From Arthrobacter sp. zg-Y1171 (GTDB lineage: Bacteria; Actinomycetota; Actinomycetes; Actinomycetales; Micrococcaceae): DNA of 64,000 nucleotides. Positions 35,070-43,968 of this stretch are shown piece by piece; within the stretch, counting starts at the first letter, position 1; every line of letters begins with the position of its first letter. Location of the stretch: contig NZ_CP104264.1 in NCBI RefSeq assembly GCF_025244845.1, forward strand, positions 1,488,001 through 1,552,000, given 5' to 3'. The notes below the pieces were generated by a model. It saw nothing but the letters and a program-made list of their open reading frames with translations. It was not told where the DNA came from and searched no databases. Position numbers and translations under genes: made by a program.

Positions 35070-35195
35070 GCCAGCGGTGAGGGAGACGGTGACGAGGATG
35101 GCGCAAAGCAGCACCGATGTCAGCATCAAGACCAGATAGGCCACCGTTACCAGCACTGCGACCGGTGCCGTTTCCCAGACCGCGGAAAGCGGCAT
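35025..35195 (-). CDS. Possible small single-pass membrane protein or gene fragment
   Basis: A minus-strand reading frame too short to be listed in most scans. From ATG 35195 it encodes 56 residues with one long hydrophobic stretch (PVAVLVTVAYLVLML, then TSVLLCAILVTV). The frame stays open upstream, where it looks like coding sequence (RYQPGGIPRF), so it may be the C-terminal end of a lost permease. No ribosome binding site is seen, and it overlaps the end of the thioesterase gene. Confidence 0.25.
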   Translation of the reverse strand: MPLSAVWETAPVAVLVTVAYLVLMLTSVLLCAILVTVSLTAGSTSRRLGTHHQAGA

Positions 35196-35213
35196 CGAAC
35201 TCAGGCTGTTGAA

Positions 35214-35468
35214 ACGAGGAATACCGCCCGGCTGGTACCGGACAACCTCCGCGGAAGGGTGAATGCCGGAACACGCACCCTGGAACTGCTGGGCCCGATG
35301 GCCGGTTCCCTTGCCGGTGGAGCACTGGCCACCATCGACGTGGCCCTCCCGGTCGCTGCAGGCGGCGCCGTCTTCGTTGCCTGCACCGGGTTGGCACTGC
35401 TTCTGGTCCGCAGCGGCGAGGAAATGCCGCCCGAAAATGCCGCAGCGTTGGTCCCGCGAATAGGCTAG
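35214..35468 (+). pseudogene. C-terminal remnant of an MFS transporter
   Basis: About 84 residues in one frame: RLVPDNLRGRVNAGTRTLEL, then GPMAGSLAGGALATI and a last hydrophobic helix before the stop. This is the end of an MFS_3-like exporter (loop 10-11 and helices 11-12). The N-terminal ~330 residues are missing. It points the other way from the N-terminal MFS remnant at 24156-24356, and inverting the DNA between the two would put the pieces in line. Confidence 0.65.
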
Positions 35469-35525
35469 CCCGCCTGCACCATGGCCCGGTGAAGGGGAGC
35501 ACGACGACGGCGTATCCGCTCCTCC

Positions 35526-36911
35526 TCAACCGTCAGGGGAGTGCGGGGCCGACGTCGCCGGATTCCGGATCCCCAGGAACGCGACCGCCCCGGCCGCCAG
35601 GAACAGGACCGCGGTCACCAGCACCGTCTGCTGGAAGCCCGGAAAGTCCAGGGCGCCGCCGGACACGGTGCCGGCCAGCGCGATGGCAATGAGCCCGGCC
35701 ACCCGCGACACGGCATTGTTGACCGCGGAGCCGATGCCGGCGTCGTCCTCGCTCAGTGCGCCGAGCACCGCGGAGGTCAGCGGCGCCACCATCAGCGCCA
35801 GGCCCAGCCCGCACAGCAGCAGCCCGGGCAGCAGCTCGGTAAGAAAGTCCAGCGGCGGCTGGACCATGAGCATAAGGAGGAACCCGGTCCCGCAGATCAC
35901 CGGCCCGGCGGTCATAAATAGGCGCGGCCCGTAAGTCCCGGCCAGTCTGCCGACGCGGGCGGACAGCAGCAGCATGGCCACCGGCAGCGCCAGGGCAGTG
36001 AAGCCGGCCGCCGTCGCGGAGAACCCCGCGGTCTCCTGCACGAAAACGGTCACGGCGAAGGTCCCCAGCGAGAGCCCGGCGTAAGCGCCCGCAGTGACCA
36101 CGTTGCCGTAGCGGAAGTTCCGCGCCCGGAACAGGGACAGCGGCATCATCGGTGCCGGTGCTCGGGCCTCGCGCAGCAGGAACAGCACTAGGGCCAGCAG
36201 CCCTGCGGCCAGGGGAACGACGACGGCGGGATGCCCCCAGCCGAGCCGCTCCTGTTCGATCAGTGCATAGACAGGACCTGCCAGTCCGGCAACGGCCAGC
36301 ACAACGCCGGGCAGGTCGAACGCGGCCCGCCTCGGTCCGCTGCTCTCCTGCAGGCCGGTCATCAGCAGCAGGCAGGCGGCCACCGGCAGGACGTTTACGG
36401 CGAAGATCAGCCGCCAGCTTCCCACGTCCACGAGCACTCCGCCCAGAAGCGGGCCGATGATCGCGGCCGTGCCGGTCCACGCCGTCCACCTGCCGATCGC
36501 GGCGGCCCGCGCGGCGTCGCGGTACGCCGTCGTAATGAGCGCCAGCGAGCCGGGCACCAGCAGTGCGGCGGTGATGCCCTGGATGCCGCGGGCGAGGATC
36601 AGGACGCCGGGTGCCCAGGCCAAGGCGCAGGCGAGGGAGGAGACCCCGAAGCCCAGGATGCCGATCCGCAGGATCCGCAGCCGGCCGAAGGAGTCCGAGA
36701 GTGAGCCGGCCAGCAGGATGAACGCCCCCAGGGTGAGCAGATAGGCGTTCACGGTCCACTGCTGGGTGGGCAGTCCGCCGCCGAGTTCTCCGCTGATGGC
36801 CGGCAACGCCACGGTGACGACGGACCCATCGAGGAAGGCCACGAAAGTGGCGAGAATGGCGACGGCCAGCAGCCGGGTGTTGCCGGAGGGTCTGCTGGCC
36901 GCGCTGGTCAT
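35526..36911 (-). CDS. MFS multidrug exporter, DHA2 (14-TM) type
   Basis: 461 residues, fourteen helices. Family motifs are complete: ATFVAFLDGSVVTVALPAI in helix 1, the 2-3 loop GSLSDSFGRLRILRIG, and the helix-5 antiporter motif GPLLGGVLVDVGSW. It should export drugs by proton exchange across the cytoplasmic membrane. It is a monocistronic gene; no regulator lies beside it. It is a second DHA2 protein in the window, only distantly similar to the one at the left edge. Confidence 0.92.
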   Translation of the reverse strand: MTSAASRPSGNTRLLAVAILATFVAFLDGSVVTVALPAISGELGGGLPTQQWTVNAYLLTLGAFILLAGSLSDSFGRLRILRIGILGFGVSSLACALAWAPGVLILARGIQGITAALLVPGSLALITTAYRDAARAAAIGRWTAWTGTAAIIGPLLGGVLVDVGSWRLIFAVNVLPVAACLLLMTGLQESSGPRRAAFDLPGVVLAVAGLAGPVYALIEQERLGWGHPAVVVPLAAGLLALVLFLLREARAPAPMMPLSLFRARNFRYGNVVTAGAYAGLSLGTFAVTVFVQETAGFSATAAGFTALALPVAMLLLSARVGRLAGTYGPRLFMTAGPVICGTGFLLMLMVQPPLDFLTELLPGLLLCGLGLALMVAPLTSAVLGALSEDDAGIGSAVNNAVSRVAGLIAIALAGTVSGGALDFPGFQQTVLVTAVLFLAAGAVAFLGIRNPATSAPHSPDG

Positions 36912-37230
36912 GAACGAAATACTAAGGTGCCGGGCTCACCCGATCCCACAGCTCACAGCCGTGCTCGGCATCGACCGTCGCCGTCAGGCCAACCGCTATT
37001 CCGGCCGCTGACCATGCGGGCCCGGATAAGGGCCTTTACCTGTTGTGGAACGGCAAAAGCGTGGACCTGCGGGCAAAGGGGGGCTGCCAGTGCCTCGGCC
37101 CGCGGGGGCACTGGCTAACTCTCTGAGGGCTAAGTAGATTCACGACTCACAAATCCGGTTGCCTCGTGCAGGACCGGCGAAAAGCGTCGGCACGCAACTT
37201 AGCAAACTAGTCTGTTTCTAGGAGTCCACC
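36912..37230. other. Intergenic stretch without a recognisable gene
   Basis: 318 bp between divergent genes. Open frames here show no family resemblance. Near the right end AAAC and GTTT six bases apart, next to TTAGC and TTCTAG, make a weak dyad before the dehydrogenase RBS, a possible but unproven operator. Confidence 0.5.
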
Positions 37231-38313
37231 ATGGTTTCACCAGTTCAGATCGCGACTCGTCCGACTCGGACCGTGAGTGCCTACGCCGCGATATCGCCCA
37301 CTGATCCGCTAGTCGCTACCACGATTGAACGACGCAGCGTTGGCGCGAAAGACGTACTTATCGAGATCGCCTACGTGGGGATCTGCCACTCAGACATCCA
37401 CACTGTCCGGGGTGACTGGGGGCCGGTCCAGTACCCGTTGACGGTGGGTCACGAGATCGTCGGGGTCGTCAGCGAGATTGGTGCGGACGTCACACAGCAC
37501 CAAGTCGGCGACCGCGTCGGCGTGGGGTGCCTCGTCAACTCCTGCCGTGAATGCGCCAATTGCCGCGCGGGTGCCGAGCAGTACTGCCTCAACGGCAACA
37601 CCGCTACCTACGGCGCCGTGGACCGCGACGGCACTATCACCCAGGGCGGGTACTCCACGCATATCGTCGTGGTGGAGGACTTCGTGCTGAGTATTCCGCA
37701 GAGCATCCCGTACGAAGCGGCCGCGCCCCTCTTGTGCGCCGGCATTACAACCTATTCACCACTGGCGCACTGGAATGCCGGCCCAGGCAAGAAGGTAGCC
37801 GTCATTGGGATGGGCGGGCTCGGTCACATGGCCGTAAAGATTTCGCATGCCATGGGAGCGGAAACCACGGTTCTCTCGCACCCGCTTAGTAAGCAGGAGG
37901 ACGGGCTGCGGTTCGGTGCTGACTACTACTACGCCACGAGTGACCCGGCTACATTCGAAACCCTCGCCAACACCTTTGACCTCATCATCAACACGGTGAG
38001 CGCGAAGATCGACGTGGATGCCTACCTCTTACTGCTCGGCCTCGACGGAACCATGGTGAACATCGGTGCGCCGACCGAGGTATTGCCGGTACAGGTGTAC
38101 ACGCTGTGCAGCAACCGGCGCTCGTTCGCGGGCACTGGTATCGGCAGTATCCGTGAGACCCAGGACATGCTCGACTTCTGCGCAGAGCACGGCATCGCAC
38201 CCGAAATTGAACTCATAGCCGCCGACGCCATCAACGATGCCTACGAACGTGTTCTCGCATCCGATGTTCGGTACCGGTTCGTCATCGACACGGCGACACT
38301 TCCGGCGATCTAG
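37231..38313 (+). CDS. Zinc-dependent alcohol dehydrogenase, YahK/CAD type
   Basis: 360 residues. Catalytic zinc ligands Cys52 (GICHSD) and His74-Glu75 (GHEIVG); structural zinc Cys105, Cys108, Cys111 and Cys119. The cofactor fold has [11 protein letters not shown], and SHPLSKQ fits NADP preference. These enzymes reduce aldehydes, for instance cinnamyl or aliphatic ones. AGGAG is 8 bp upstream of the ATG. Its neighbour is a TetR gene that converges on it. Confidence 0.93.
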   Translation: MVSPVQIATRPTRTVSAYAAISPTDPLVATTIERRSVGAKDVLIEIAYVGICHSDIHTVRGDWGPVQYPLTVGHEIVGVVSEIGADVTQHQVGDRVGVGCLVNSCRECANCRAGAEQYCLNGNTATYGAVDRDGTITQGGYSTHIVVVEDFVLSIPQSIPYEAAAPLLCAGITTYSPLAHWNAGPGKKVAVIGMGGLGHMAVKISHAMGAETTVLSHPLSKQEDGLRFGADYYYATSDPATFETLANTFDLIINTVSAKIDVDAYLLLLGLDGTMVNIGAPTEVLPVQVYTLCSNRRSFAGTGIGSIRETQDMLDFCAEHGIAPEIELIAADAINDAYERVLASDVRYRFVIDTATLPAI

Positions 38314-38379
38314 GCGGGCAGCAAGCTGCCGCACACGTTCGCGGCTGGCCGCCTTCGGCGCTCATGAATCTGTCCGCAG

Positions 38380-38952
38380 TCAGCCGGCCTTGATGACCGC
38401 ACGGCAGCTGCGCAGGAAGGACGCGGCGAGGTCCTCGCCGTCGGCGTCAAGGTAGCCGGCAACCATCGCACCGCCGTGAAGAAGCATCAGATCCTGGGCC
38501 ACAGCGCTCGGGTCGGCAGGAGCCAGGGGACGGACAATTTCCGTGTACGCAGCCTTGCACCATTCGCGGTGGTCCTTGATGGTTTTACGGACCGCACTGG
38601 CGGGATCCGGATATTCTGCCGCGGCGTTGATAAAGGGGCACCCGCGGAATCCGGGTTCGCACGACATCGTGCCTAAGTGTTCGGCAATGAGTTGGAACGT
38701 CTTATCGGCATCTCCGCCTGCGTGTTCCATTGCAGCGCCGATTCCCTCGCGCTCAATCTTTGCCCGGCGTTCCAGGTGGGCCACCACCAGGTCGTCCTTG
38801 CTTTTGAAATGCCGGTAGAAGGTCACTTTCGTCGTGCCGGCACGGTCGATCACCTTGTCAACACTGACCGCTCGTAGCCCCTCGGCATAGAACAGCTCAG
38901 TCGCGGCTTCGACGAGTCGTTCCCTCATCGATACCTTCACAGCCTCCGCCAT
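38380..38952 (-). CDS. TetR-family repressor of the detoxification operon
   Basis: 190 residues. N-terminal HTH: LVEAATELFYAEGLRAVSVD, then RAGTTKVTFYRHFKSKDDLV. The ligand domain holds two Cys in SCEPGFRGCPF, as in regulators that sense electrophiles through thiols. A 24-bp palindrome lies between it and the divergent hydrolase operon, so it should repress itself and that operon. AAGGAAAA precedes the ATG. Confidence 0.92.
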   Translation of the reverse strand: MAEAVKVSMRERLVEAATELFYAEGLRAVSVDKVIDRAGTTKVTFYRHFKSKDDLVVAHLERRAKIEREGIGAAMEHAGGDADKTFQLIAEHLGTMSCEPGFRGCPFINAAAEYPDPASAVRKTIKDHREWCKAAYTEIVRPLAPADPSAVAQDLMLLHGGAMVAGYLDADGEDLAASFLRSCRAVIKAG

Positions 38953-39008
38953 GGTTTTCCTTCCCGTTGCCCTTGCGTGTCCCCGTGATCCACATTACGC
39001 TCCTTCTA

Positions 39009-39032
39009 GGTAGAGTGACTGGTCATTCTACC
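39009..39032. promoter_or_regulatory. TetR operator of the detoxification operon
   Basis: A 24-bp palindrome with half-sites GGTAGAGTGAC and GTCATTCTACC, one mismatch, centred between the tetR gene and the divergent hydrolase gene. Confidence 0.75.
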
Positions 39033-39095
39033 AGCCGCAAACGGCCTTCCGTATGGACGCCGGGCGGCTTCACCTCCGATGAAAGGACAACCCAG

Positions 39096-39863
39096 ATGTT
39101 CAACAATTCACCCCGATTGGGGTCCGCCACCGATTCCGCCGCCGCCGAAAACCAGGGCGAAAACCAGGGCCTGCCGACCATAGTGCTTGTGCACGGCGCG
39201 TGGGCCGATTCCTCCAGCTGGGAGCCGGTGATCAACGAACTCCTGCACGCAGGATTCCCGGTCCGGGCCGTTGCGAACCCGCTGCGGGGCGTGGAACATG
39301 ACACGGCCTACCTGGCCAGCTGCCTAGCGGCGGTCGAGGGTCCCGTGGTGCTGGTGGGCCATTCGTACGGCGGTGCAATCATCACGAACGTCGATACGAG
39401 TGCCTTCGATGTGCGAGCCCTCGTGTACGTCGCGGCATTTATCCCGGTTGCGGGGGAGACGGTCGGCCAGCTGGCCGCTCAGTCTTCGACCCCGCTGCCC
39501 TTGGCGACAGTCGAGACACCAAGCGGGCCTGAGGTGCACATCAGCCCGGAGGGCTTCCGCGAAGCGTTCGCCGCCGACGTCGACCAGCGCACGGCAGGTG
39601 TCCTCGGCATCGTCCAGCGTCCCGCCAACGTCCGGGCGGTCGCGGAACCGATCACCCGGGAGGCCTTCCGTACCGTGCCCGCCTATGTACTCGTCACCAC
39701 TGCGGATCGGGCCATCGACCCGGACCTGCAGGGGATGATGGCGCATCGTACCGGCGCGGCCGTCATCGAGGTCGAGGCCTCCCATGCCGTCATGGTCAGC
39801 CATCCCTCGACCGTCGCGGGCCTCATCCTCCAAGCCGCGACGTCGGCTGTAACCGTCCGATGA
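39096..39863 (+). CDS. Alpha/beta hydrolase (EstC/salicylate-esterase-like)
   Basis: 255 residues from ATG 39096 (AAAGGA upstream); the frame reaches back to 38967 across the operator, so the longer start is wrong. Oxyanion motif VHGAWADSSSW and nucleophile elbow GHSYGG (Ser90); the catalytic His is in EASHAVMVSHP. This is the small esterase group without a large cap domain. First gene of the TetR-controlled operon. Confidence 0.9.
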   Translation: MFNNSPRLGSATDSAAAENQGENQGLPTIVLVHGAWADSSSWEPVINELLHAGFPVRAVANPLRGVEHDTAYLASCLAAVEGPVVLVGHSYGGAIITNVDTSAFDVRALVYVAAFIPVAGETVGQLAAQSSTPLPLATVETPSGPEVHISPEGFREAFAADVDQRTAGVLGIVQRPANVRAVAEPITREAFRTVPAYVLVTTADRAIDPDLQGMMAHRTGAAVIEVEASHAVMVSHPSTVAGLILQAATSAVTVR

Positions 39864-39916
39864 CCCCTCACAGGCCCCCTTCCCGCTTTCAAACACTTCA
39901 AACAGAACGGAACGTC

Positions 39917-40480
39917 ATGACTGCATCAACCATCCAAACCCCACCGGCGATCTCGCCGGTCCTCCGGAAGCTGTACTTCGTCCGCTTCGGATTCGCCATC
40001 GTCTGGGCAGTCCTTATTGCCCTGACCGCTTCCACCCTCGGACCCTTCAGCATCGCCCTGCTCATCCTCTACCCGCTGTTCGACGTCGCGGCCGCCGTCG
40101 TCGACCACCGCGCCTCCCGCGCCACCCGTCCCGGCCCGTTGCTCCTGGTGAATATGGCGCTCAGCCTGCTGACCGCCGTCGCCCTCGGCGTGGCCGTCAC
40201 CTCGGGAGTGTCCGCAGTACTGGTCGTCTGGGGTGTGTGGGCTATTACTGCGGGCGCCGTCCAGCTCGCCGTTGCCGTTTCCCGCCTGCGGCTGGGCGGG
40301 CAGTGGCCGATGATTCTCAGCGGCGGCATCTCCACCCTCGCCGGCACCGGATTCATCCTGATGTCCGGCAGCTCCTCGGCGGCCCTCACCGGCGTCGCGG
40401 GATACGCCACCCTCGGCGGCGTGTTCTTCCTGCTCTCCGCGATCCGGCTGCAGCGTCTCGCCAAGGCAGGCACGCGATGA
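39917..40480 (+). CDS. DUF308/HdeD-like membrane protein
   Basis: 187 residues, six hydrophobic helices in three pairs, with the family-like segment LILYPLFDVAAAVVDHRAS and the matching VVWGVWAITAGAVQLAVAV in the second half. The family's role is unknown, sometimes linked to stress. ATG 39917 follows GGAACG. The stop overlaps the next gene by 4 bp, so it is translated with the flavin reductase. Confidence 0.8.
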   Translation: MTASTIQTPPAISPVLRKLYFVRFGFAIVWAVLIALTASTLGPFSIALLILYPLFDVAAAVVDHRASRATRPGPLLLVNMALSLLTAVALGVAVTSGVSAVLVVWGVWAITAGAVQLAVAVSRLRLGGQWPMILSGGISTLAGTGFILMSGSSSAALTGVAGYATLGGVFFLLSAIRLQRLAKAGTR

Positions 40481-41916
40481 CCGGGACAGTTACGGACGTA
40501 ATTGTTATCGGCGCCGGTCCGGTGGGGGAGAACGTTGCGGACCGGATAGTTGCCGGCGGCCTGAGCGCGGTGATTGTCGAATCCGAGCTGGTGGGCGGCG
40601 AATGCTCCTACTGGGCATGCATGCCGACCAAAGCGCTGCTGCGGGACGCCGCCGCCCTCCGCGCCGTCCGGCAGCTGCCCGGGGCCGCCGCGGCGGTAAC
40701 CGGCAGGCTCGACGTCGACGCGGTGCTGGCCCGCCGGGACCGGTTCGCCTCGAACTGGAACGACGAGGGCCAGGTCGCGTGGCTGCAACAGGCCGGCATC
40801 ACCCTGAAGCGCGGGCACGGGCGGATCAGTGCCCCGCGGACCGTGGAGGTCACGGGCCGGGACGGCACGGTCAGCACGATCAAGGCGCGTCACGCCGTCG
40901 TCGTCGCCACCGGCACCAGCGCGGCGCTTCCGCCGATCCCCGGACTGGCGGACGCCGCCCCGTGGACCAGCCGTGAAGCGGTGTCCGCGAAGAAAATCCC
41001 GGAGCGGCTCGCGATCATCGGCGGCGGCGTCGTCGGCACGGAAATGGCATCGGCCTTCAGCGCGCTGGGCGCTGCGGTGACGTTGATTGCGCGCGACGGC
41101 GTCCTGCCGAGGGTCGAGCCGTACGCTGCCGAGCACGTTGTCGCGTCCCTCGGGAGCAGCGGCGTGCGGGTGCTGATCGGTGCAAGCCCTGGCGAGGTCA
41201 CCCGCGATGCCCGCGGCACCGTGCACATAGCGTTGGCCGACGGCGGGATTATCGACGCCGACGAGGTCCTGGTTGCGACGGGACGCAGGCCGAATACCGG
41301 CGACCTCGGGCTTGAACGCCTCGGGCTCGCGGCCTCCGGCTGGCTGAACGTGGACGAGACGCTCCGGGTGGTCGGCCCCGACGGGACCGTGCCCGACGGC
41401 GGCTGGCTTTACGCCGCGGGCGACGTCAACGGACGGGCGCTGCTCACCCACCAGGGCAAGTACCAGGCCCGGGCTGCGGGGGACTCGATCGTGGCACGGG
41501 CAACCGGCGCTCCTGTGGAGGACTTCCCGTGGGGGCGTCATGCGGCGACCGCCGACGTCCGGGCAGTTCCGCAGGTCATCTTCACTGACCCCGAGATTGC
41601 CTCCGCCGGCCTCACGCTGGCCGGCGCCGTCGACGCCGGGCTCCGGGTCCGTTCCGTGGAATACGACCTTGGATCGGTTGCCGGTGCCTCCCTGCATGCC
41701 GACGGCTATACCGGCCGGGCAAGCATCGTCATCAAGGAGGACACCAACACGATTGTCGGGTTCACCGCCGTCGGACCTGACGTGACCGAGCTGGTGCACG
41801 CCGCAACCATCGCAATCGCCGGGGAAGTGCCGATCGACCGGCTCTGGCATGCGGTTCCGGCCTATCCCACGATCAGTGAAGTCTGGCTCCGGCTCCTGGA
41901 GACCGCCGCACGGTAG
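40477..41916 (+). CDS. NAD(P)/FAD-dependent pyridine nucleotide-disulfide oxidoreductase
   Basis: 479 residues. FAD-binding GAGPVGENV (12-20) and the redox disulfide Cys43/Cys48 in GGECSYWACMPTK, where most relatives (LpdA, MerA) have a CxxxxC of other composition. A second nucleotide fold IIGGGVVGTEMASA and the C-terminal dimer interface are present. It lacks MerA's C-terminal vicinal Cys, so mercury reduction is unlikely; quinone or electrophile reduction fits better. Confidence 0.9.
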   Translation: MTGTVTDVIVIGAGPVGENVADRIVAGGLSAVIVESELVGGECSYWACMPTKALLRDAAALRAVRQLPGAAAAVTGRLDVDAVLARRDRFASNWNDEGQVAWLQQAGITLKRGHGRISAPRTVEVTGRDGTVSTIKARHAVVVATGTSAALPPIPGLADAAPWTSREAVSAKKIPERLAIIGGGVVGTEMASAFSALGAAVTLIARDGVLPRVEPYAAEHVVASLGSSGVRVLIGASPGEVTRDARGTVHIALADGGIIDADEVLVATGRRPNTGDLGLERLGLAASGWLNVDETLRVVGPDGTVPDGGWLYAAGDVNGRALLTHQGKYQARAAGDSIVARATGAPVEDFPWGRHAATADVRAVPQVIFTDPEIASAGLTLAGAVDAGLRVRSVEYDLGSVAGASLHADGYTGRASIVIKEDTNTIVGFTAVGPDVTELVHAATIAIAGEVPIDRLWHAVPAYPTISEVWLRLLETAAR

Positions 41917-41976
41917 ACAACCGTCCCACGTGCCCGGACACTTCAACCATCCCCACCCCCGAAAGGAAAGAACACC

Positions 41977-42282
41977 ATGCCCACCAAGATCACCTTCGTC
42001 ATTGATAACCCCGCGGACCCCGACGCCTTTGAGGCGGCCTACAAAGGCATCGCGGACAGCGCCAAGCAGCTCCCGAAGCTGCTCCGCTACGAGGCAGGAA
42101 AGGTATGGCCGAAGGAAAACGGCTCGCCCACGCCTGCCCACCGGACACTGGACCTGTACTTCGACACCTATGAGGACGCCTCCGCTGCCGTAACAACACC
42201 TGCGGCCGCGGACCTCTTCGGTCAGCTGAAGGCCACCGGGACCACCTTCATCGCCCTGTTTTCGGAGGTGGAAGAGAGCTAG
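41977..42282 (+). CDS. EthD-like dimeric alpha/beta-barrel protein
   Basis: 101 residues with the ferredoxin-like pattern of EthD proteins: ITFVIDNPADPDAFEAAYKG, then LLRYEAGKVWP and TLDLYFDTYEDASAAV. Members bind or transform small aromatic or ether compounds. GAAAGGAA precedes the ATG. Last gene of the TetR-controlled operon, followed by a strong terminator. Confidence 0.8.
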   Translation: MPTKITFVIDNPADPDAFEAAYKGIADSAKQLPKLLRYEAGKVWPKENGSPTPAHRTLDLYFDTYEDASAAVTTPAAADLFGQLKATGTTFIALFSEVEES

Positions 42283-42326
42283 GCGGCGCACGGTTTGCCC
42301 GCCTTGATTCTTATCCGTCTCGGGTC

Positions 42327-42366
42327 GATGCCCGTGTTCCATCACCGGAACACGGGCATCGGCTTT
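42327..42366 (+). terminator. Terminator of the TetR-controlled operon
   Basis: A perfect 14-bp stem (GATGCCCGTGTTCC with GGAACACGGGCATC) around a six-base loop, followed by GGCTTTT, 44 bp past the EthD-like gene. Confidence 0.88.
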
Positions 42367-42424
42367 TAACCTTTGTGCCCATCCGCTCCTCAGGCCGGAG
42401 CCGCCCCGTAGTAGGCTTCGGGCC

Positions 42425-42895
42425 ATGGGAAATCGGCGAAGCACCAGTGAATCGGATTACCGGATGTACTCCCGCCCGGTGCCTGGCGAAAGCGGGGACT
42501 GGGTGGAAGTGGTGGATGACGGCGGGGAACCTCCGCGGGTGTCCAGTCGTACTACCCATACCGAAGCGGAGTTCAGTGACGCGGACGTTGACGGCGCCGC
42601 TGCTCAAGGGCCCCTCGGAGTGGCTGCTGCCCCCAGGAGCCGGTTCAACCCCTATCTCTGTGCCGCGTGGGCGGTTGTGGCGATGATGCTTGTCCTTGGA
42701 CTGATCTGGCTCTCCGGCAACCTCCAAATCACGTCGGCCATTTACGGCGGCGGCAGTGCAGTCACGAGTGCCCAGGACGTAGCGATGATGAACTTCCAGA
42801 TGATGGGTGTGTATCTGCTGCCCTTCGGCCTGGCCGGTGCCCTTGCGCTGCTGATGCTTCAGGCTGCCGGCTACCGTCGCGAACGCCGGGTCTAA
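42425..42895 (+). CDS. Two-helix membrane protein of unknown function
   Basis: 156 residues. The first ~75 are polar and acidic, probably cytosolic and unfolded, then two helices (about 78-98 and 123-145) are separated by a small Gly/Ser/Thr-rich loop, with a short Arg-rich tail. No family is recognised. It precedes the first of the duplicated 168-residue proteins by 75 bp. Confidence 0.6.
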   Translation: MGNRRSTSESDYRMYSRPVPGESGDWVEVVDDGGEPPRVSSRTTHTEAEFSDADVDGAAAQGPLGVAAAPRSRFNPYLCAAWAVVAMMLVLGLIWLSGNLQITSAIYGGGSAVTSAQDVAMMNFQMMGVYLLPFGLAGALALLMLQAAGYRRERRV

Positions 42896-42969
42896 TTCAG
42901 ATCGCGTCTCCCACCCGGGAGACTGCTACTGCTGATCCGCCGGTCCGCCCGTTATCGATAGGTCTCAAA

Positions 42970-43476
42970 GTGTCAAAAGCGAAAGAAATCCCCGGTGTGC
43001 AGCCGAGCGAGAGCCTCGTTCCGAAGGTGACCAGTTCGTGGTTGCTGATGGGCATGCTGGGTGGCCCGGGCATTGGGCTCATCCTCGCAGGTGTGGCTAT
43101 GGACGAGACTGAGGGCAGTCCGGCAGAAGAGTTTTGGTTCGTATTACTCCTGGTTTTTCTCCTCGCTGCGCTTGTGGGTCTTGTGGTCGCGATCCCGCTT
43201 ATCGTGAAACTCAGGAAGGCAATATCAGCAGCCAACCGGAACATCGCCGAATCCCTGCGGTGGCAATACGGGTTCACCGTTGACCGCCCGAAAACTTTGA
43301 TCCTGACCGGCAATTCCACCATCCGGCTGAATCCCTTCGACATACCGGCGACCGACACTTACGGGCGGGCGGTCAATATCCGAATCAGCCCGGATGAAAC
43401 GGGTACCAAAGTGGTCGCCTCCATCTGCGAGGAACATCCCACTCCAGCGGCAAACCATCCCTACGAAATGCATTAG
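42970..43476 (+). CDS. Membrane protein of unknown function, paralog A
   Basis: 168 residues from GTG 42970. I prefer this over the long frame from 42667 because paralog B (44934-45440) starts at the same GTG within an identical stretch (TAGGTCTCAAAGTGTCAAAA). N-terminus KAKEIPGVQPSESLVPKV, two helices (about 30-48 and 60-82), a basic helix, then a conserved domain: DRPKTLILTGNS, LNPFDIPATDTYGR, and NIRISPDETGTKVVASICEE. The C-terminal part is almost identical to paralog B, the helices less so. Function unknown. Confidence 0.8.
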   Translation: MSKAKEIPGVQPSESLVPKVTSSWLLMGMLGGPGIGLILAGVAMDETEGSPAEEFWFVLLLVFLLAALVGLVVAIPLIVKLRKAISAANRNIAESLRWQYGFTVDRPKTLILTGNSTIRLNPFDIPATDTYGRAVNIRISPDETGTKVVASICEEHPTPAANHPYEMH

Positions 43477-43482
43477 GGCGGA

Positions 43483-43788
43483 CTAATCGGCGAGCTCATA
43501 GTGCGAGACGGTGCGGTCACGCTCCAGCAGGTACCGATCGTCCTCGGGATAGAAGACGGCTGCGCCGACGTCGTCGCCCGCGAAAGCGCGAATCGCCTCC
43601 AAGGAAACCCATAGGGAAGCCGTGACAATCTCGCTACGCCCCTCGTCCAGACTCCGGGTGAGAATCCAGGCGCCGAGGTTGCCGGCCGTGGCGCGGTACT
43701 CGTCGATCCCGGTCTCCTGAACGTATTCGACGTATGTCTCGAGGTCGTCGCTGCGGACTACGCCGCGCCACGTCCGCACAATGCGCAT
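43483..43788 (-). CDS. Small dimeric alpha/beta-barrel (ABM-like) protein
   Basis: 101 residues. The order strand VRTWRGVV, helix DLETYVEYVQETG, strand GAWILTR, strand EIVTASLWVS, helix LEAIRAFAGDD, and ending FYPEDDRYLLERD fits antibiotic biosynthesis monooxygenase-like folds. Catalytic residues are not conserved enough to name an activity. It is located between the two paralogous membrane protein genes, on the other strand. Confidence 0.65.
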   Translation of the reverse strand: MRIVRTWRGVVRSDDLETYVEYVQETGIDEYRATAGNLGAWILTRSLDEGRSEIVTASLWVSLEAIRAFAGDDVGAAVFYPEDDRYLLERDRTVSHYELAD

Positions 43789-43926
43789 GCCGATCCTTCC
43801 GAAGATGGCGGGCTGCCGGATCCGCCGGGCCCAGGGCGCAGGAGCCTAGCGCCGGCCGGGCTGGGCCGCCAGAGTGAGACGGTTGTCGGAGGGCGCCATT
43901 GACGCCGACACCGCAGCGCCGTAGGT

Positions 43927-43957
43927 TATCGACAATCGTTAATAACGAAAGTCGATA
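43927..43957. promoter_or_regulatory. 31-bp dyad operator of the DUF2975/XRE operon
   Basis: Outer arms TATCGAC and GTCGATA and an inner palindrome TCGTTAATAACGA share one centre; only the two bases between them differ. The dyad ends 11 bp before the ATG of the DUF2975-like gene and overlaps any leader. It is the likely site of the small XRE repressor encoded at the end of the operon. Confidence 0.7.
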
Positions 43958-43968
43958 TGGGGGGAACC

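Noticed and set aside
40237..40476. N-terminal extension of the flavin disulfide reductase
   Set aside because: It lies in another frame over the DUF308-like gene; the ATG at 40477 begins directly at the FAD-binding fold.
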